NCBI GenBank assembly: GCA_016716505.1 | Contig: JADJWF010000004.1 | Location: 762,475-826,474, forward strand | DNA length: 64,000 nt | Source: Verrucomicrobiota bacterium | GTDB lineage: Bacteria; Verrucomicrobiota; Verrucomicrobiia; Limisphaerales; J093 | Direction of reading: 5' to 3' | Shown: positions 1 through 8,280 of the stretch, one piece after another | Layout of the letters: each line of letters begins with the position of its first letter | How positions within the stretch are numbered: the first letter of the stretch is position 1 | Notes under the pieces: generated by a model | The model's database searches: none | What the model saw: the letters and a program-made list of their open reading frames with translations, nothing else | What the model was told of the DNA's origin: nothing | Program-made: the position numbers and the translations under genes

Positions 1-1775
1 ATCGCAGCGCCGACATTCTCATCGGCCTGTAGCGCCGGCATTCCTGCCGGCGTGGTACAACCCCGACCTTCCGGCCGGCCCGGGGCCGGTCAGGAGACCG
101 GCGTTACGGGTAACGCCGACCGCCGGGTTGGCGCAGACCGCCGACTATCCTGCTGGCACGCCGCAGCGCTGGTATTCTCGTCGGCCTGTAGCGCCGGCAT
201 TCCTGCCGGCACGGTACAACCCCGACCTTCCGGCCAGCCTGGGGCCGGTCAGGAGACCGGCGTTACGGGTAACGTCGAACGCCAAGTCGTCGCAGACCGC
301 CGACCATCCTGCTGGCACGCCGTCGCGCTTGTATTCTCGTCGGCCTGTAGTGCCGGCATTCCTCTGCCGGCGCGGTACAACCCCGCCCTTCCGGCCAGCC
401 CGGGACCGGTCAGGAGACCGGCGTTACGGGTAACGCCGACCGCCCGGTCGGCGCAGACCGCTGACCATCCTGCTGGCACGCCGCAGCGCTGGTATTCTCG
501 TCGGCCTGTAGCGCCGGCATTCCTGCCGGCACGGTACAACCTCGCCCTCCCGGTCGGCCCGGGTCCGGTCAGGAGACCGGCGTTACGGGTAACACTGAAC
601 GCCAGGTCGGCGCAGACCGCCGACCATCGTGCTGGCACGCCGCAGCGCTGGTATTCTCGTCGGCCTGTAGCGCCGGCATTCCTGCCGGTACGGTACAACC
701 CCGACCTTCCGGCCGGCCCGGGGCCGGTCAGGAGACCGGCGTTACGGGTACGGTCGACCGCCAGGTCGGCGCAGACCGCTGACCATCGTGCTGGCACGCC
801 GTAGCGCTGGTATTCTCATCGGCTTGTAGCGCCGGCATTCCTGCCGGCACGGTGCAACCTCGCCCTTCCGGCCAGCCCGGGGCCGGTCAGGAGACCGGCG
901 TCACGGGTACGGTCGAACGCCAAGTCGTCGCAGACCGCCGACCATCGTGCTGGCACGCCGTAGCGCCGGCATTCTCATCGGCCTGTAGCGCCGGCATTCC
1001 TGCCGGCACGATAAAACTCCGCCCTTCCGGCCAGCCTGGGGCCGGTCAGGAGACCGGCGTTACGGGTAACGCCGACCGCCCGGTCGGCGCAGACCGCCGA
1101 CCATCGTGCTGGCACGCCGCAGCGCCGGTATTCTCGTCGGCCTGTAGCGCCGGCATTCTCATCGGCCTGTAGCGCCGGCATTCTCATCGGCCTGTAGCGC
1201 CGGCATTCTCATCGGCCTGTAGCGCCGGCATTCCTGCCGGCACGGTACAACCCCGACCTTCCGGCCGGCCCGGGGCCGGTCAGGAGACCGGCGTTACGGG
1301 TAACGCCGACCGCCAGGTCGGCGCAGACTGCCGACCATCCTGCTGGCACGCCGTCGCGCCGGTATTCTCATCGGCTTGTAGCGCCGGCATTCCTGCCGGC
1401 ACGGTACAACCTCGCCCTCCCGGCCAGCCTGGGGCCGGTCAGGAGACCGGCGTTACGGGTAACGCCGACCGCCAGGTCGGCGCAGACCGCTGACCATCGT
1501 GCAGGCACGCCGCAGCGCTGGTATTCTCGTCGGCCTGTAGCGCCGGCATTCCTGCCGGCACGGTACAACCCCGACCTTCCGGCCGGCCCGGGGCCGGTCA
1601 GGAGACCGGCGTTACGGGTAACGCCGACCGCCCGGTCGGCGCAGACCGCTGACCATCGTGCTGGCACGCCGTAGCGCCGGTATTCTCATCGGTGTAGCGC
1701 CGGCATTCCTGCCGGCACGATACAACCCCGACCTTCCGGCCGGTCCGGGGCCGGTCAGGAGACCGGCGTTACGGG
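1..1775. repeat. Tandem array of ~159-bp hairpin-rich units
   Basis: Unit starts (the GTAGCGCCGGCATT element) fall at 29, 188, 347, 508, 667, 826, 985, 1144, 1219, 1378, 1537 and 1694. Spacing is 159 bp except for one 161, one 157 and a 75-bp step made of three 25-bp sub-repeats. There are ten full units plus a truncated last one, and the array runs off the left edge. Most of a unit is inverted repeats: GCCGGCA-TTCC-TGCCGGC, GCCGGTC-AGGA-GACCGGC, CGGCGTTAC-GG-GTAACGCCG and GGTCGGCG-CAGAC-CGCCGACC. Because 159 is divisible by three, long open frames run through it on both strands. They have no start signal or recognisable domain, so I treat them as artefacts. The function is unknown; a structured RNA, a BIME-like repeat or a recombination substrate are all possible. 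Confidence 0.93.
1144..1243. repeat. 25-bp sub-repeat, four tandem copies
   Basis: Copies start at 1144, 1169, 1194 and 1219 and read GTAGCGCCGGCATTCTCATC plus GGCCT, the last running into the next long unit. A diverged version of the same 25-mer occurs once at the end of every 159-bp unit, and an extra good copy sits at 960. This looks like a local slippage expansion inside the larger array. Confidence 0.85.
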
Positions 1776-1998
1776 ATAGGGGTAGGGAGACCGGTTCACC
1801 CGCTCTCCCACCCATTCTACTTCAGCCACCCGGTGCGGCAGTGGTTTGAGTGAGCACGGTTTGCGGAGCGGTGGCGCGTGATCCGTCCTTGGCGGTCACC
1901 GCGAACGGCGATGACCTTTCGCCCCCATTCCCGCATCCCTCGCTTGTCACACTCCCCAGCTTGCCGCCCAGCCGGGGCGGGCGCATGGTGGTGCCGCC

Positions 1999-3339
1999 AT
2001 GAAGTCCCCGTTCTTCTGCCTCGCGTTCGCCGCCCTTCTGACCCTCCCTGCCCTCGCACGGGCGGCGGAAGCGGTCACAGTGTTTGAAAACGTCCGCATC
2101 TTTGACGGGCAAACCGCCCGCCTGTCCGAACCGCGCCATGTGCTGGTGCGGGAAAACCGGATTGAACGCATCTCCGCCACGCCCATCCCGACCGATCGCC
2201 GCGCGGACACGGTGCTGGTGGCGGGCGAGGGGCGCACGCTGATGCCGGGGCTGATTGACGCGCACACGCACATCATGTTCGCCACGTTGTCGCAGGCGGC
2301 GTTGCTGACGTCGGACCTCGGCTTCGTGACGGTGGCGGCGGCGCGCGCGGCGGAGGAGGCGTTGTTGCACGGGTTCACGAGCTTCCGGGACCTGGGTGGG
2401 CCGGTGTTCGGGTTGAAACGCGGGATTGATCTGGGCCTGGCGCGCGGGCCGCGCATCTGGCCGAGCGGAGCGCATATTTCGCAGACGGGCGGGCACGGGG
2501 ATTTCCGGCTGCCGACGGATTTTCCGGCGGGTTGTTGTTCGTTCAGCTACGGGGAGCGGATCGGGGCGACGGCGATTGCCGATGGCGCGGACCAGGTGTT
2601 GCAACGGACGCGCGAACAGCTCGCGCTCGGGGCCAGCCAGATCAAGCTGATGGCCGGCGGCGGGGCGGCGTCGCATTACGACCCGCTGGATGTGACGCAA
2701 TACACGGTGCCCGAGCTGCGCGCGGGGGTGGAGGCGGCGGCGAACTGGGGCACTTACGTCACGGTCCATGCCTATACGCCACGGGCGATTCGTCAGGCGG
2801 TCGAGGCCGGGGTGAAGTGCGTCGAGCACGGGCAGTTGATGGACGAGGCGACGGCGCGGTTGCTGGGGGAGAAGGGCGTCTGGCTGTGCCTGCAAACCTT
2901 CACGCTGGACCGGCCCAGTGCGTTCCCGGAAGGCTCGCCGAACCGGCTCAAGCAGCTCGAGGTGGCGAAGGGGACGGACAACGCCTACCGCTGGGCGAAG
3001 CAGTTCGGCATCCCGGTGGCGTGGGGTTCGGACGTGCTGTTCAACGCGAACGCGGCGCAGGAGCAACTGCTGGCGCTGGCCCGGCTGACGAACTGGTATT
3101 CGCCCGGCGAGGCGCTGATCATGGCCACGTCGCGCAATGCGGAACTGCTGGCGCTCTCCGGCCCGCGCAATCCCTACCCGGGCAGGCTGGGCGTGGTGGC
3201 GGAAGGCACGCTGGCGGATCTGCTGCTGGTGGACGGGAATCCGCTCGAGGACATCGGGGTGTTGACGGAGCCGGAGCGGCGGCTGGTGGTGGTGATGAAG
3301 GATGGGCGGATTTACAAGCACGCACGGTCGCAGCCGTGA
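1999..3339 (+). CDS. Exported amidohydrolase (imidazolonepropionase-like)
   Basis: This 446-residue protein belongs to the metal-dependent amidohydrolase superfamily. Residues 1-22 form a signal peptide ending in LARAA, so it should act in the periplasm or outside the cell. A composite beta-sandwich start (about 25-80) leads into the metal-binding DAHTH motif at 87-91. Further family features are a GGHGD segment, a late HAYTP/VEHG metal-ligand region and a GSDVLFN Asp near the C-terminus. The order fits the imidazolonepropionase/Xaa-Pro-dipeptidase-like branch that often hydrolyses cyclic imides or dipeptides. The substrate cannot be told from sequence. The gene stands alone just right of the repeat array, and the next gene begins 122 bp downstream. 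Confidence 0.88.
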   Translation: MKSPFFCLAFAALLTLPALARAAEAVTVFENVRIFDGQTARLSEPRHVLVRENRIERISATPIPTDRRADTVLVAGEGRTLMPGLIDAHTHIMFATLSQAALLTSDLGFVTVAAARAAEEALLHGFTSFRDLGGPVFGLKRGIDLGLARGPRIWPSGAHISQTGGHGDFRLPTDFPAGCCSFSYGERIGATAIADGADQVLQRTREQLALGASQIKLMAGGGAASHYDPLDVTQYTVPELRAGVEAAANWGTYVTVHAYTPRAIRQAVEAGVKCVEHGQLMDEATARLLGEKGVWLCLQTFTLDRPSAFPEGSPNRLKQLEVAKGTDNAYRWAKQFGIPVAWGSDVLFNANAAQEQLLALARLTNWYSPGEALIMATSRNAELLALSGPRNPYPGRLGVVAEGTLADLLLVDGNPLEDIGVLTEPERRLVVVMKDGRIYKHARSQP

Positions 3340-3461
3340 CGCGGGAAACCGGAGGCAAGCACGAAACACACGAAGGCGGGCCGCTGTTGAGCCGCCGCGC
3401 TCCGGCCGACGCAGCGCGGCCCGGACTTGCCGCGCCGGCCGGTCAAACATAGTTTTACCGC

Positions 3462-3689
3462 ATGATCAAGACCATCACCAAGGTGGGCAATTCCCAGGGG
3501 TTGATCCTCGACGCGGCGGTGCTGGACCTCGCCCGGCTCAAGGTCGGAGACCAGGTGAACCTGACCGTTCACGATGGCGGCACCATCACCCTCACGCCAG
3601 TCCGGCCGCGACCCGCACCTGCCGAGGTTACGAAGCTCATCCAGTCCACGATGAAAGACTACTCGCGCACCCTCAGGCGGTTGGCATGA
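3462..3689 (+). CDS. AbrB/MazE-type antitoxin
   Basis: A 75-residue protein with an N-terminal SpoVT/AbrB swapped-hairpin DNA-binding domain: a KVGNSQGL segment followed by LKVGDQVNL. The C-terminal tail (about 48-75) is charged and helical, as expected for a toxin-neutralising arm. Its stop overlaps the start of the Doc-like gene by 4 bp (ATGA), the usual antitoxin-first order. By analogy it should bind Doc and repress its own promoter in the 122-bp gap upstream, where AT-rich bases (AAACATAGTTTTA) precede the start codon. AbrB-type partners for Doc are less familiar than Phd-type ones, so the pairing is inferred from position. Confidence 0.88.
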   Translation: MIKTITKVGNSQGLILDAAVLDLARLKVGDQVNLTVHDGGTITLTPVRPRPAPAEVTKLIQSTMKDYSRTLRRLA

Positions 3690-4111
3690 GTGCTCCCGCC
3701 GAAGATTTCATTCACCCCACGGTGGCCATCGTCGAGGAAATCCACCAGGAAGCGATCGTCCGGTTCGGGGGGTCACCCGGCGTGCGTGATCTTGCATTGC
3801 TCGAGTCGGCGGTCGCCACACCGCAGGCGACGATGATGGGCGTGCCGGTTTTTTCCGACGCCGTGGAACTGGCGGCGGCGTACCTCTTCTACCTCTGCCG
3901 GAACGACCCGTTCATTGACGGCAACAAACGAGCCGCGCTCGGCGCCTGTTTGGTCTTTTTGCGGCTGAACGGACTTGAACCCGCTCCAGACGGCCCCGAG
4001 TGGGAGGCACTCGTGCTGGCCGTGGCGTCCGGAGAACTCGACCGCGACGAGACCACCGCCCGGCTGCGGGAGTTGGTGCGAACCCGGCGAAGCCGCCGGC
4101 CACGGCGATGA
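3686..4111 (+). CDS. Doc-like (Fic family) toxin with His-to-Asp change
   Basis: A 141-residue protein of the death-on-curing branch of the Fic fold. The ATG at 3686 is chosen because it overlaps the antitoxin stop and gives normal Doc length; the same frame stays open upstream to 3302 but would bury the antitoxin. Residues 74-82 read DPFIDGNKR, matching the Doc signature HxFxDGNKR except that the first, catalytic His is Asp74. Asp78, Asn80, Lys81 and Arg82 are kept. P1 Doc phosphorylates EF-Tu, and changing its motif His abolishes toxicity, so this copy may be weak, inactive or altered in chemistry. Its stop overlaps the next start (ATGA at 4108), linking toxin and phosphatase translation. 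Confidence 0.87.
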   Translation: MSAPAEDFIHPTVAIVEEIHQEAIVRFGGSPGVRDLALLESAVATPQATMMGVPVFSDAVELAAAYLFYLCRNDPFIDGNKRAALGACLVFLRLNGLEPAPDGPEWEALVLAVASGELDRDETTARLRELVRTRRSRRPRR

Positions 4112-4893
4112 GTGTCCCGGTACCGCCGTTCTGGCGCGCCGTGGGCGCATCGGTGGTCGGCACCAGCCACGTGAAGACTCATCTACCGTGTCAGGACCGG
4201 CTCCGCTGGGAACTGCTGGGTCCGCAGCGTCTGATGGTGGCGTTGGCGGACGGCGCCGGCTCCGCCACCTACGCCGAGGTCGGCGCTGAAACGGCGGTGA
4301 CCACCGCGGCGAACTTTTTGCGACAGGCGCTGCCCGGCGAGCCACGTTCACGGTCGGACGACGACTGGCGGGCGCTGCTGCGGGAGGCTTTGGCGGCGGC
4401 CCGGGCGGCGGTGGTCGTGGCCGCCAAGGAGCGCGACGTGCGGCCGCGCGAACTGGCCACGACGCTGCTGCTGGCGGTGTGCGAGCCGGACGTGGTGGCG
4501 GGCGCACAGGTCGGCGACGGGGGCTTCGTGGTCGGCGACGCCGCGGGCGAACTGACGGCCGTCACCCGCCCGGGCCAGTCCGAGTACATCAACGAGACCG
4601 TGTTTCTGACGGCGGAGGACGCGCTCGAGAGGCCGCAGTTGGAAGTTCGCCGCGGCGCCTTCACCCGGGCGGCGCTTTTCTCCGACGGCCTCCAAATGCT
4701 GGCGATGAAGTTCCCGGAGGCCACGCCGCACGCGCCGTTTTTCCGGCCCCTTCTGCAGTTCGTTGAAGGCACCGCGGCGGTCGAATCCGCGAGGCGGCAA
4801 CTGGAGGCGTTCCTGCGGTCGCCCCGGATTACGGAGCGGACGGACGATGACTTGACGCTGCTGCTGGCGGTCAGGGCGGCGTTGACGAGCTAG
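4108..4893 (+). CDS. PP2C-family protein phosphatase
   Basis: A 261-residue stand-alone PP2C-like Ser/Thr phosphatase. Visible family features are the early CQD (residues 28-30), the metal-binding ADGAGS at 47-52, a central QVGDGG segment, FSDGL, and a terminal DDDLTL motif. No signal peptide or membrane segment is seen, so it is cytoplasmic. The ATG at 4108 overlaps the Doc stop; the kinase gene begins 8 bp downstream. This phosphatase branch normally travels with a COG4248-type kinase and a TerY-like vWA protein in the TerY-P module described for tellurite/stress loci. Here the vWA gene is absent and a toxin/antitoxin pair takes its place. It presumably reverses the kinase's phosphorylation. 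Confidence 0.88.
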   Translation: MSVPVPPFWRAVGASVVGTSHVKTHLPCQDRLRWELLGPQRLMVALADGAGSATYAEVGAETAVTTAANFLRQALPGEPRSRSDDDWRALLREALAAARAAVVVAAKERDVRPRELATTLLLAVCEPDVVAGAQVGDGGFVVGDAAGELTAVTRPGQSEYINETVFLTAEDALERPQLEVRRGAFTRAALFSDGLQMLAMKFPEATPHAPFFRPLLQFVEGTAAVESARRQLEAFLRSPRITERTDDDLTLLLAVRAALTS

Positions 4894-4901
4894 GACCGGC
4901 C

Positions 4902-6374
4902 GTGCGCTTTCAACGGTCATCCACCGGCGAAGTCGTGGCGCTCGACGACCGCCACAAGCTGGGGGCTGGCGGCGAGGCGCGCATTTTCATCTGGCCACGC
5001 GACGAGTCGCTCGTCGCCAAAATCTGGCACAAGCCGACGCTCGAGCGGAATCGCAAGGTGCGCGTGATGCACGCCAACCCGCCTTCGGACCCGATGGCGG
5101 GCCAGAGCCACCACTCGATCGCCTGGCCCTGCGATCTGTTGCACCTGCCCGGGCGGGCGGATTATCTGGTGGGTTTTCTCATGCCGCGGGTGGTGGGAAT
5201 GCGGCCGATTGGCGAGTTTGCCCATCCGCGGACCCGGCGGGAGAAGTGTCCGCTGTTTAATTCCTTCTACCTGCACCGCACGGCCCGCAACCTGGCCACG
5301 GCCCTTCGGGCCATTCACGAGCGCGGCTACGTGGTCGGCGACCTGAACGAGTCGAACGTGCTCGTCGCCGAGACGGCGCTGGTGACGCTGGTGGATACCG
5401 ACTCGTTCCAAGTCTGGGATGCCGAGGCGGGGAAGACGTACCGCTGTCGCGTGGGCAAGCCCGAGTACACGCCGCCGGAGCTGCAGGGCAAACGCTTCCC
5501 GGACGTGGACCGCGCGCCGGAACACGACCGTTTCGGGCTGGCGGTGCTGTTGTTTCAACTGCTCATGGAAGGCACGCATCCGTTCGCCGGCGTGTTCCAG
5601 GGACGGGGCGACCCGCCACCGCTCGAACAGCGAATCGCCGCGGGCCATTTTGCGTTCGCGGGGGATCCCCGCGTGCCCTACGCGCCGGCGCCCACCGCGC
5701 CGCCGTATCAGCTCCTTTTCCCGGGGCTGCGCGACCTGTTTCAACGGTGCTTTCTCGACGGCCACTTTCGCCCCTCTCTCCGGCCGGATCCGCAGAGCTG
5801 GCAATGGATGATCGAGGAAGCGGAGTCGCACCTGGTCTCATGCTGGGCCAACGCGCAGCACGTCTATGGCGATCACCTGTCGGAATGTCCCTGGTGCGCC
5901 CGCGCCCAGTTGCTGGGCGGTCGCGATCCCTTTCCCTCGCCCGAGGCGGTGAAGGCCGGCGAGCATCTGCGTCCGCCGCCCAAGGCCTCTCCCTCGTTGC
6001 CCGGCGCGCGGTCTGGCACCACCCGGTCGCGTCGGCCCGTGCCGCTGCCGCCGCCGATTCCTTCGTCGGGGAGCGGTCCGCGAACGTCGCCGTCCGGGCC
6101 GGGCCGCCGGCCGCGGCCGCTGCTTGGCGATTGGAATGACTGGGCGTGGGTGGGGGCCTTCTTCGCCGGGCTCACGGTGATTTCGGCCTATTCGTTCCAC
6201 TGGCGCGGCAACCCGGCGAGTTTTCTCCTCGGACTGCTGTCGCTGATGACGGGCATCGTGGGCGAAGCGAAGTCCCAGCGCCCGGAGATTGACGGTCGGG
6301 GCAAGTGGCTGGCCCGATCAGCCATCGCGATCGGTTTGGGAGGTGTCCTGTGGGGAATGCTGGGCAGCTACTGA
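4902..6374 (+). CDS. COG4248-type protein kinase with C-terminal membrane segments
   Basis: A 490-residue protein starting with GTG 8 bp after the phosphatase stop. The kinase fold shows a glycine loop LGAGGEA (20-26), the ATP lysine in LVAKIW (Lys40), a catalytic loop GDLNESN (Asp147, Asn152) and DTDSF (165-169) in place of DFG. An activation-segment end, KPEYTPPEL, follows. After about residue 290 comes a Cys/His cluster ending in ECPWC, typical of this family's zinc-binding tail. A Pro/Ser-rich linker and two or three hydrophobic segments (about 410-490) probably anchor it in the membrane. HRD and DFG are replaced, as is usual in this atypical group. It is the likely partner of the adjacent PP2C. 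Confidence 0.88.
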   Translation: MRFQRSSTGEVVALDDRHKLGAGGEARIFIWPRDESLVAKIWHKPTLERNRKVRVMHANPPSDPMAGQSHHSIAWPCDLLHLPGRADYLVGFLMPRVVGMRPIGEFAHPRTRREKCPLFNSFYLHRTARNLATALRAIHERGYVVGDLNESNVLVAETALVTLVDTDSFQVWDAEAGKTYRCRVGKPEYTPPELQGKRFPDVDRAPEHDRFGLAVLLFQLLMEGTHPFAGVFQGRGDPPPLEQRIAAGHFAFAGDPRVPYAPAPTAPPYQLLFPGLRDLFQRCFLDGHFRPSLRPDPQSWQWMIEEAESHLVSCWANAQHVYGDHLSECPWCARAQLLGGRDPFPSPEAVKAGEHLRPPPKASPSLPGARSGTTRSRRPVPLPPPIPSSGSGPRTSPSGPGRRPRPLLGDWNDWAWVGAFFAGLTVISAYSFHWRGNPASFLLGLLSLMTGIVGEAKSQRPEIDGRGKWLARSAIAIGLGGVLWGMLGSY

Positions 6375-6435
6375 AAATCTCCCCGGGGTTGGCGCCGACT
6401 TGTCACCGACCAGTCGTCCGGACGAAACTCGCGCC

Positions 6436-8124
6436 GTGACGCTTCGCGAAACGCTCAGCTACTCACCGGTCGAACTGGCCTTCGGCACCAGCGGTTTGCG
6501 CGGGTTGGTGCGCGACCTGACGCAGCTCGAGGCCGCCATCAACACGCTGGGCTTTCTGCGGTTCGCCGTTGCCACTGGCGACCTTCGCCCGAACGCCACC
6601 GTGTGTCTGGCGGGCGACCTGCGGCCCAGCACCGCCGAGCGGGTGCCGGAGCAGGGCGGTCGCGGGGCGATCCTCCAAGCGGTGCAGTGGGCCATCGAGT
6701 ACAGCGGGATGCGCGCGCGGTATCTCGGGCGGATTCCCACCCCGGCGCTGATGGCCTTCGCGGTGTCGCGAGGTCTGGCCAGCGTGATGGTGACCGGCAG
6801 CCACATTCCGTTCGACCGCAATGGCATCAAGTTCAACAAGTCCGCCGGCGAGGTGCTGAAGTCTGACGAAGCGCCGATCCTGCAAGCCGTGGCGGCGGCG
6901 CGGGAGGAACTGTACGGCCAGCCGGCCGCCGAAAGTCCGTTTGATCGGGACGGAATGCTGCAGCCGGGCGCGACGGGCCCGTTGCCCGAGCCCGATCCGG
7001 CCGGGGCCCATGAGTATCTCGCCCGCTACCTGCGCGCCTTTCCGGCGGATCGTCTCCGCGGTCACCGAGTGCTGGTCTTCCAGCATTCCGCGGTGGGCCG
7101 CGACCTTCTCACCGATGTTTTGCGCGCTCTCGGCGCCGAGGTGATCGTCGCCGGGCGCAGTGAAACATTCATTCCGATTGATACCGAAGCGATCAGCCCG
7201 GGGCTGCTGGCGGAACTGCAACAGCTCGTGGACCGGTACGGCGGGGCAGCGGTTGCCGCGGTGGTCTCGACCGACGGCGACAGCGACCGGCCGCTGGTGC
7301 TGGGCGTGGAAGCCGGCCGGGTGCGGTTTTTCAGCGGCGACCTGCTCGGCGCGGTGGTGGCCGACTTCCTCGGCGCGCGGCACGTCGCCGTCCCGATCAA
7401 TACCAACGACGCGGTCGAACGCTTTCTGAGCTCCCGCGGCGTGGCCGTCACGAAAACGAGGATCGGTTCGCCGTACGTCGTCGCGGCCCTGCGCGAGGTG
7501 GGTTGGGAAGCGAACGGAGGATTCCTCACTGCCTGCCCCCTGCGCATCCCGGGCGGCGGCGAGCTTGACGCTCTGCCCACGCGCGATGCTTTCCTGCCCA
7601 TCCTGACGGCGCTGTACGCGTCGCTCGCCCGGGGCGTGCCGTTGGCCGCGCTGTTTGCCCAACTGCCCCCGCGGTTTGGCCGGTCCGACCTGCTACGCCC
7701 CTGCCCCCGTGAGGCTTCGGCCGCCATCATGGCCCGGGTTGGCGCACCCCGGCCGAATACGCGTCGCGTGGTCTTTGCGCCTGGCAAGGTCACGGTGGAG
7801 GCGGCGGACGGCACAAGGTGGGAACTGCCCGACGAAGACCGGGAGGCGCGGCCCTTTGGCGAGTACCGCCGGAGCATCGCCGAACTGTTTCCGGTCGCGG
7901 CGGGCTTTGGGCCAGTGGCATGGGTGGACTATCTCGACGGCGCCCGGATTGGTTTTGCGAACGGCGACGTGATCCATCTCCGGCCTTCCGGCAACGCCCC
8001 GGAATTCCGCGTGTACGCGAACGCCGACTCGGCGGCGCGCGCGGACGAAATCATCCGCCACGCGATTGGCGGGCGCGGCGTGGTCCGTCGGCTGGCGGTG
8101 GCGGGCGGCGCAGCCGTTGACTGA
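6436..8124 (+). CDS. Phosphohexomutase (phosphomannomutase-like)
   Basis: An enzyme of the alpha-D-phosphohexomutase superfamily, which interconverts hexose 1- and 6-phosphates. I use the GTG at 6436, giving 562 residues that begin shortly before the conserved FGTSGLRG (16-23). The phosphoserine loop reads TGSHIPFDRNG with Ser122, the TGSHIP variant of TASHNP. The metal loop is DGDSDR (280-285). The sugar-recognition loop reads EANGG, and the phosphate-binding loop RPSGNAPEFR lies near the C-terminus. An upstream ATG at 6289 would add 49 residues overlapping the kinase gene and is unlikely. Sugar specificity is not resolvable. The gene follows the kinase by about 60 bp and may share its transcript. 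Confidence 0.88.
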   Translation: MTLRETLSYSPVELAFGTSGLRGLVRDLTQLEAAINTLGFLRFAVATGDLRPNATVCLAGDLRPSTAERVPEQGGRGAILQAVQWAIEYSGMRARYLGRIPTPALMAFAVSRGLASVMVTGSHIPFDRNGIKFNKSAGEVLKSDEAPILQAVAAAREELYGQPAAESPFDRDGMLQPGATGPLPEPDPAGAHEYLARYLRAFPADRLRGHRVLVFQHSAVGRDLLTDVLRALGAEVIVAGRSETFIPIDTEAISPGLLAELQQLVDRYGGAAVAAVVSTDGDSDRPLVLGVEAGRVRFFSGDLLGAVVADFLGARHVAVPINTNDAVERFLSSRGVAVTKTRIGSPYVVAALREVGWEANGGFLTACPLRIPGGGELDALPTRDAFLPILTALYASLARGVPLAALFAQLPPRFGRSDLLRPCPREASAAIMARVGAPRPNTRRVVFAPGKVTVEAADGTRWELPDEDREARPFGEYRRSIAELFPVAAGFGPVAWVDYLDGARIGFANGDVIHLRPSGNAPEFRVYANADSAARADEIIRHAIGGRGVVRRLAVAGGAAVD

Positions 8125-8280
8125 CGCATTGCCTCCCCACGGGGCGGGTCTGTGGAACGTTGCGATCATTTTCCCCGGCGGGTTTGACTCGCCCGTTCGC
8201 CGCAATACCCTGCCCGCCGAAAGGTGGGGCGGCGGGCGCGGATTCTTCCGAGCGCTCAAAGCCGACGCCCCCGTCAAACC

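Noticed and set aside
52..1667. Long open frames on both strands of the repeat array (up to 250 codons) that would encode 53-residue repeat proteins
   Set aside because: The period is a multiple of three, which keeps frames open by chance in GC-rich DNA. Substitutions between copies change residues freely, and there is no start signal or recognisable fold.
1..1775. CRISPR array
   Set aside because: The whole 159-bp unit is repeated with no unique spacers, and no cas genes are present.
1822..3450. Antisense frame of 542 codons opposite the amidohydrolase
   Set aside because: Arg/Pro/His-rich composition with no domain; it mirrors a well-supported gene in high-GC DNA.
3302..3685. Upstream extension of the Doc reading frame
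   Set aside because: It overlaps the whole antitoxin gene and would give a toxin far longer than the family.
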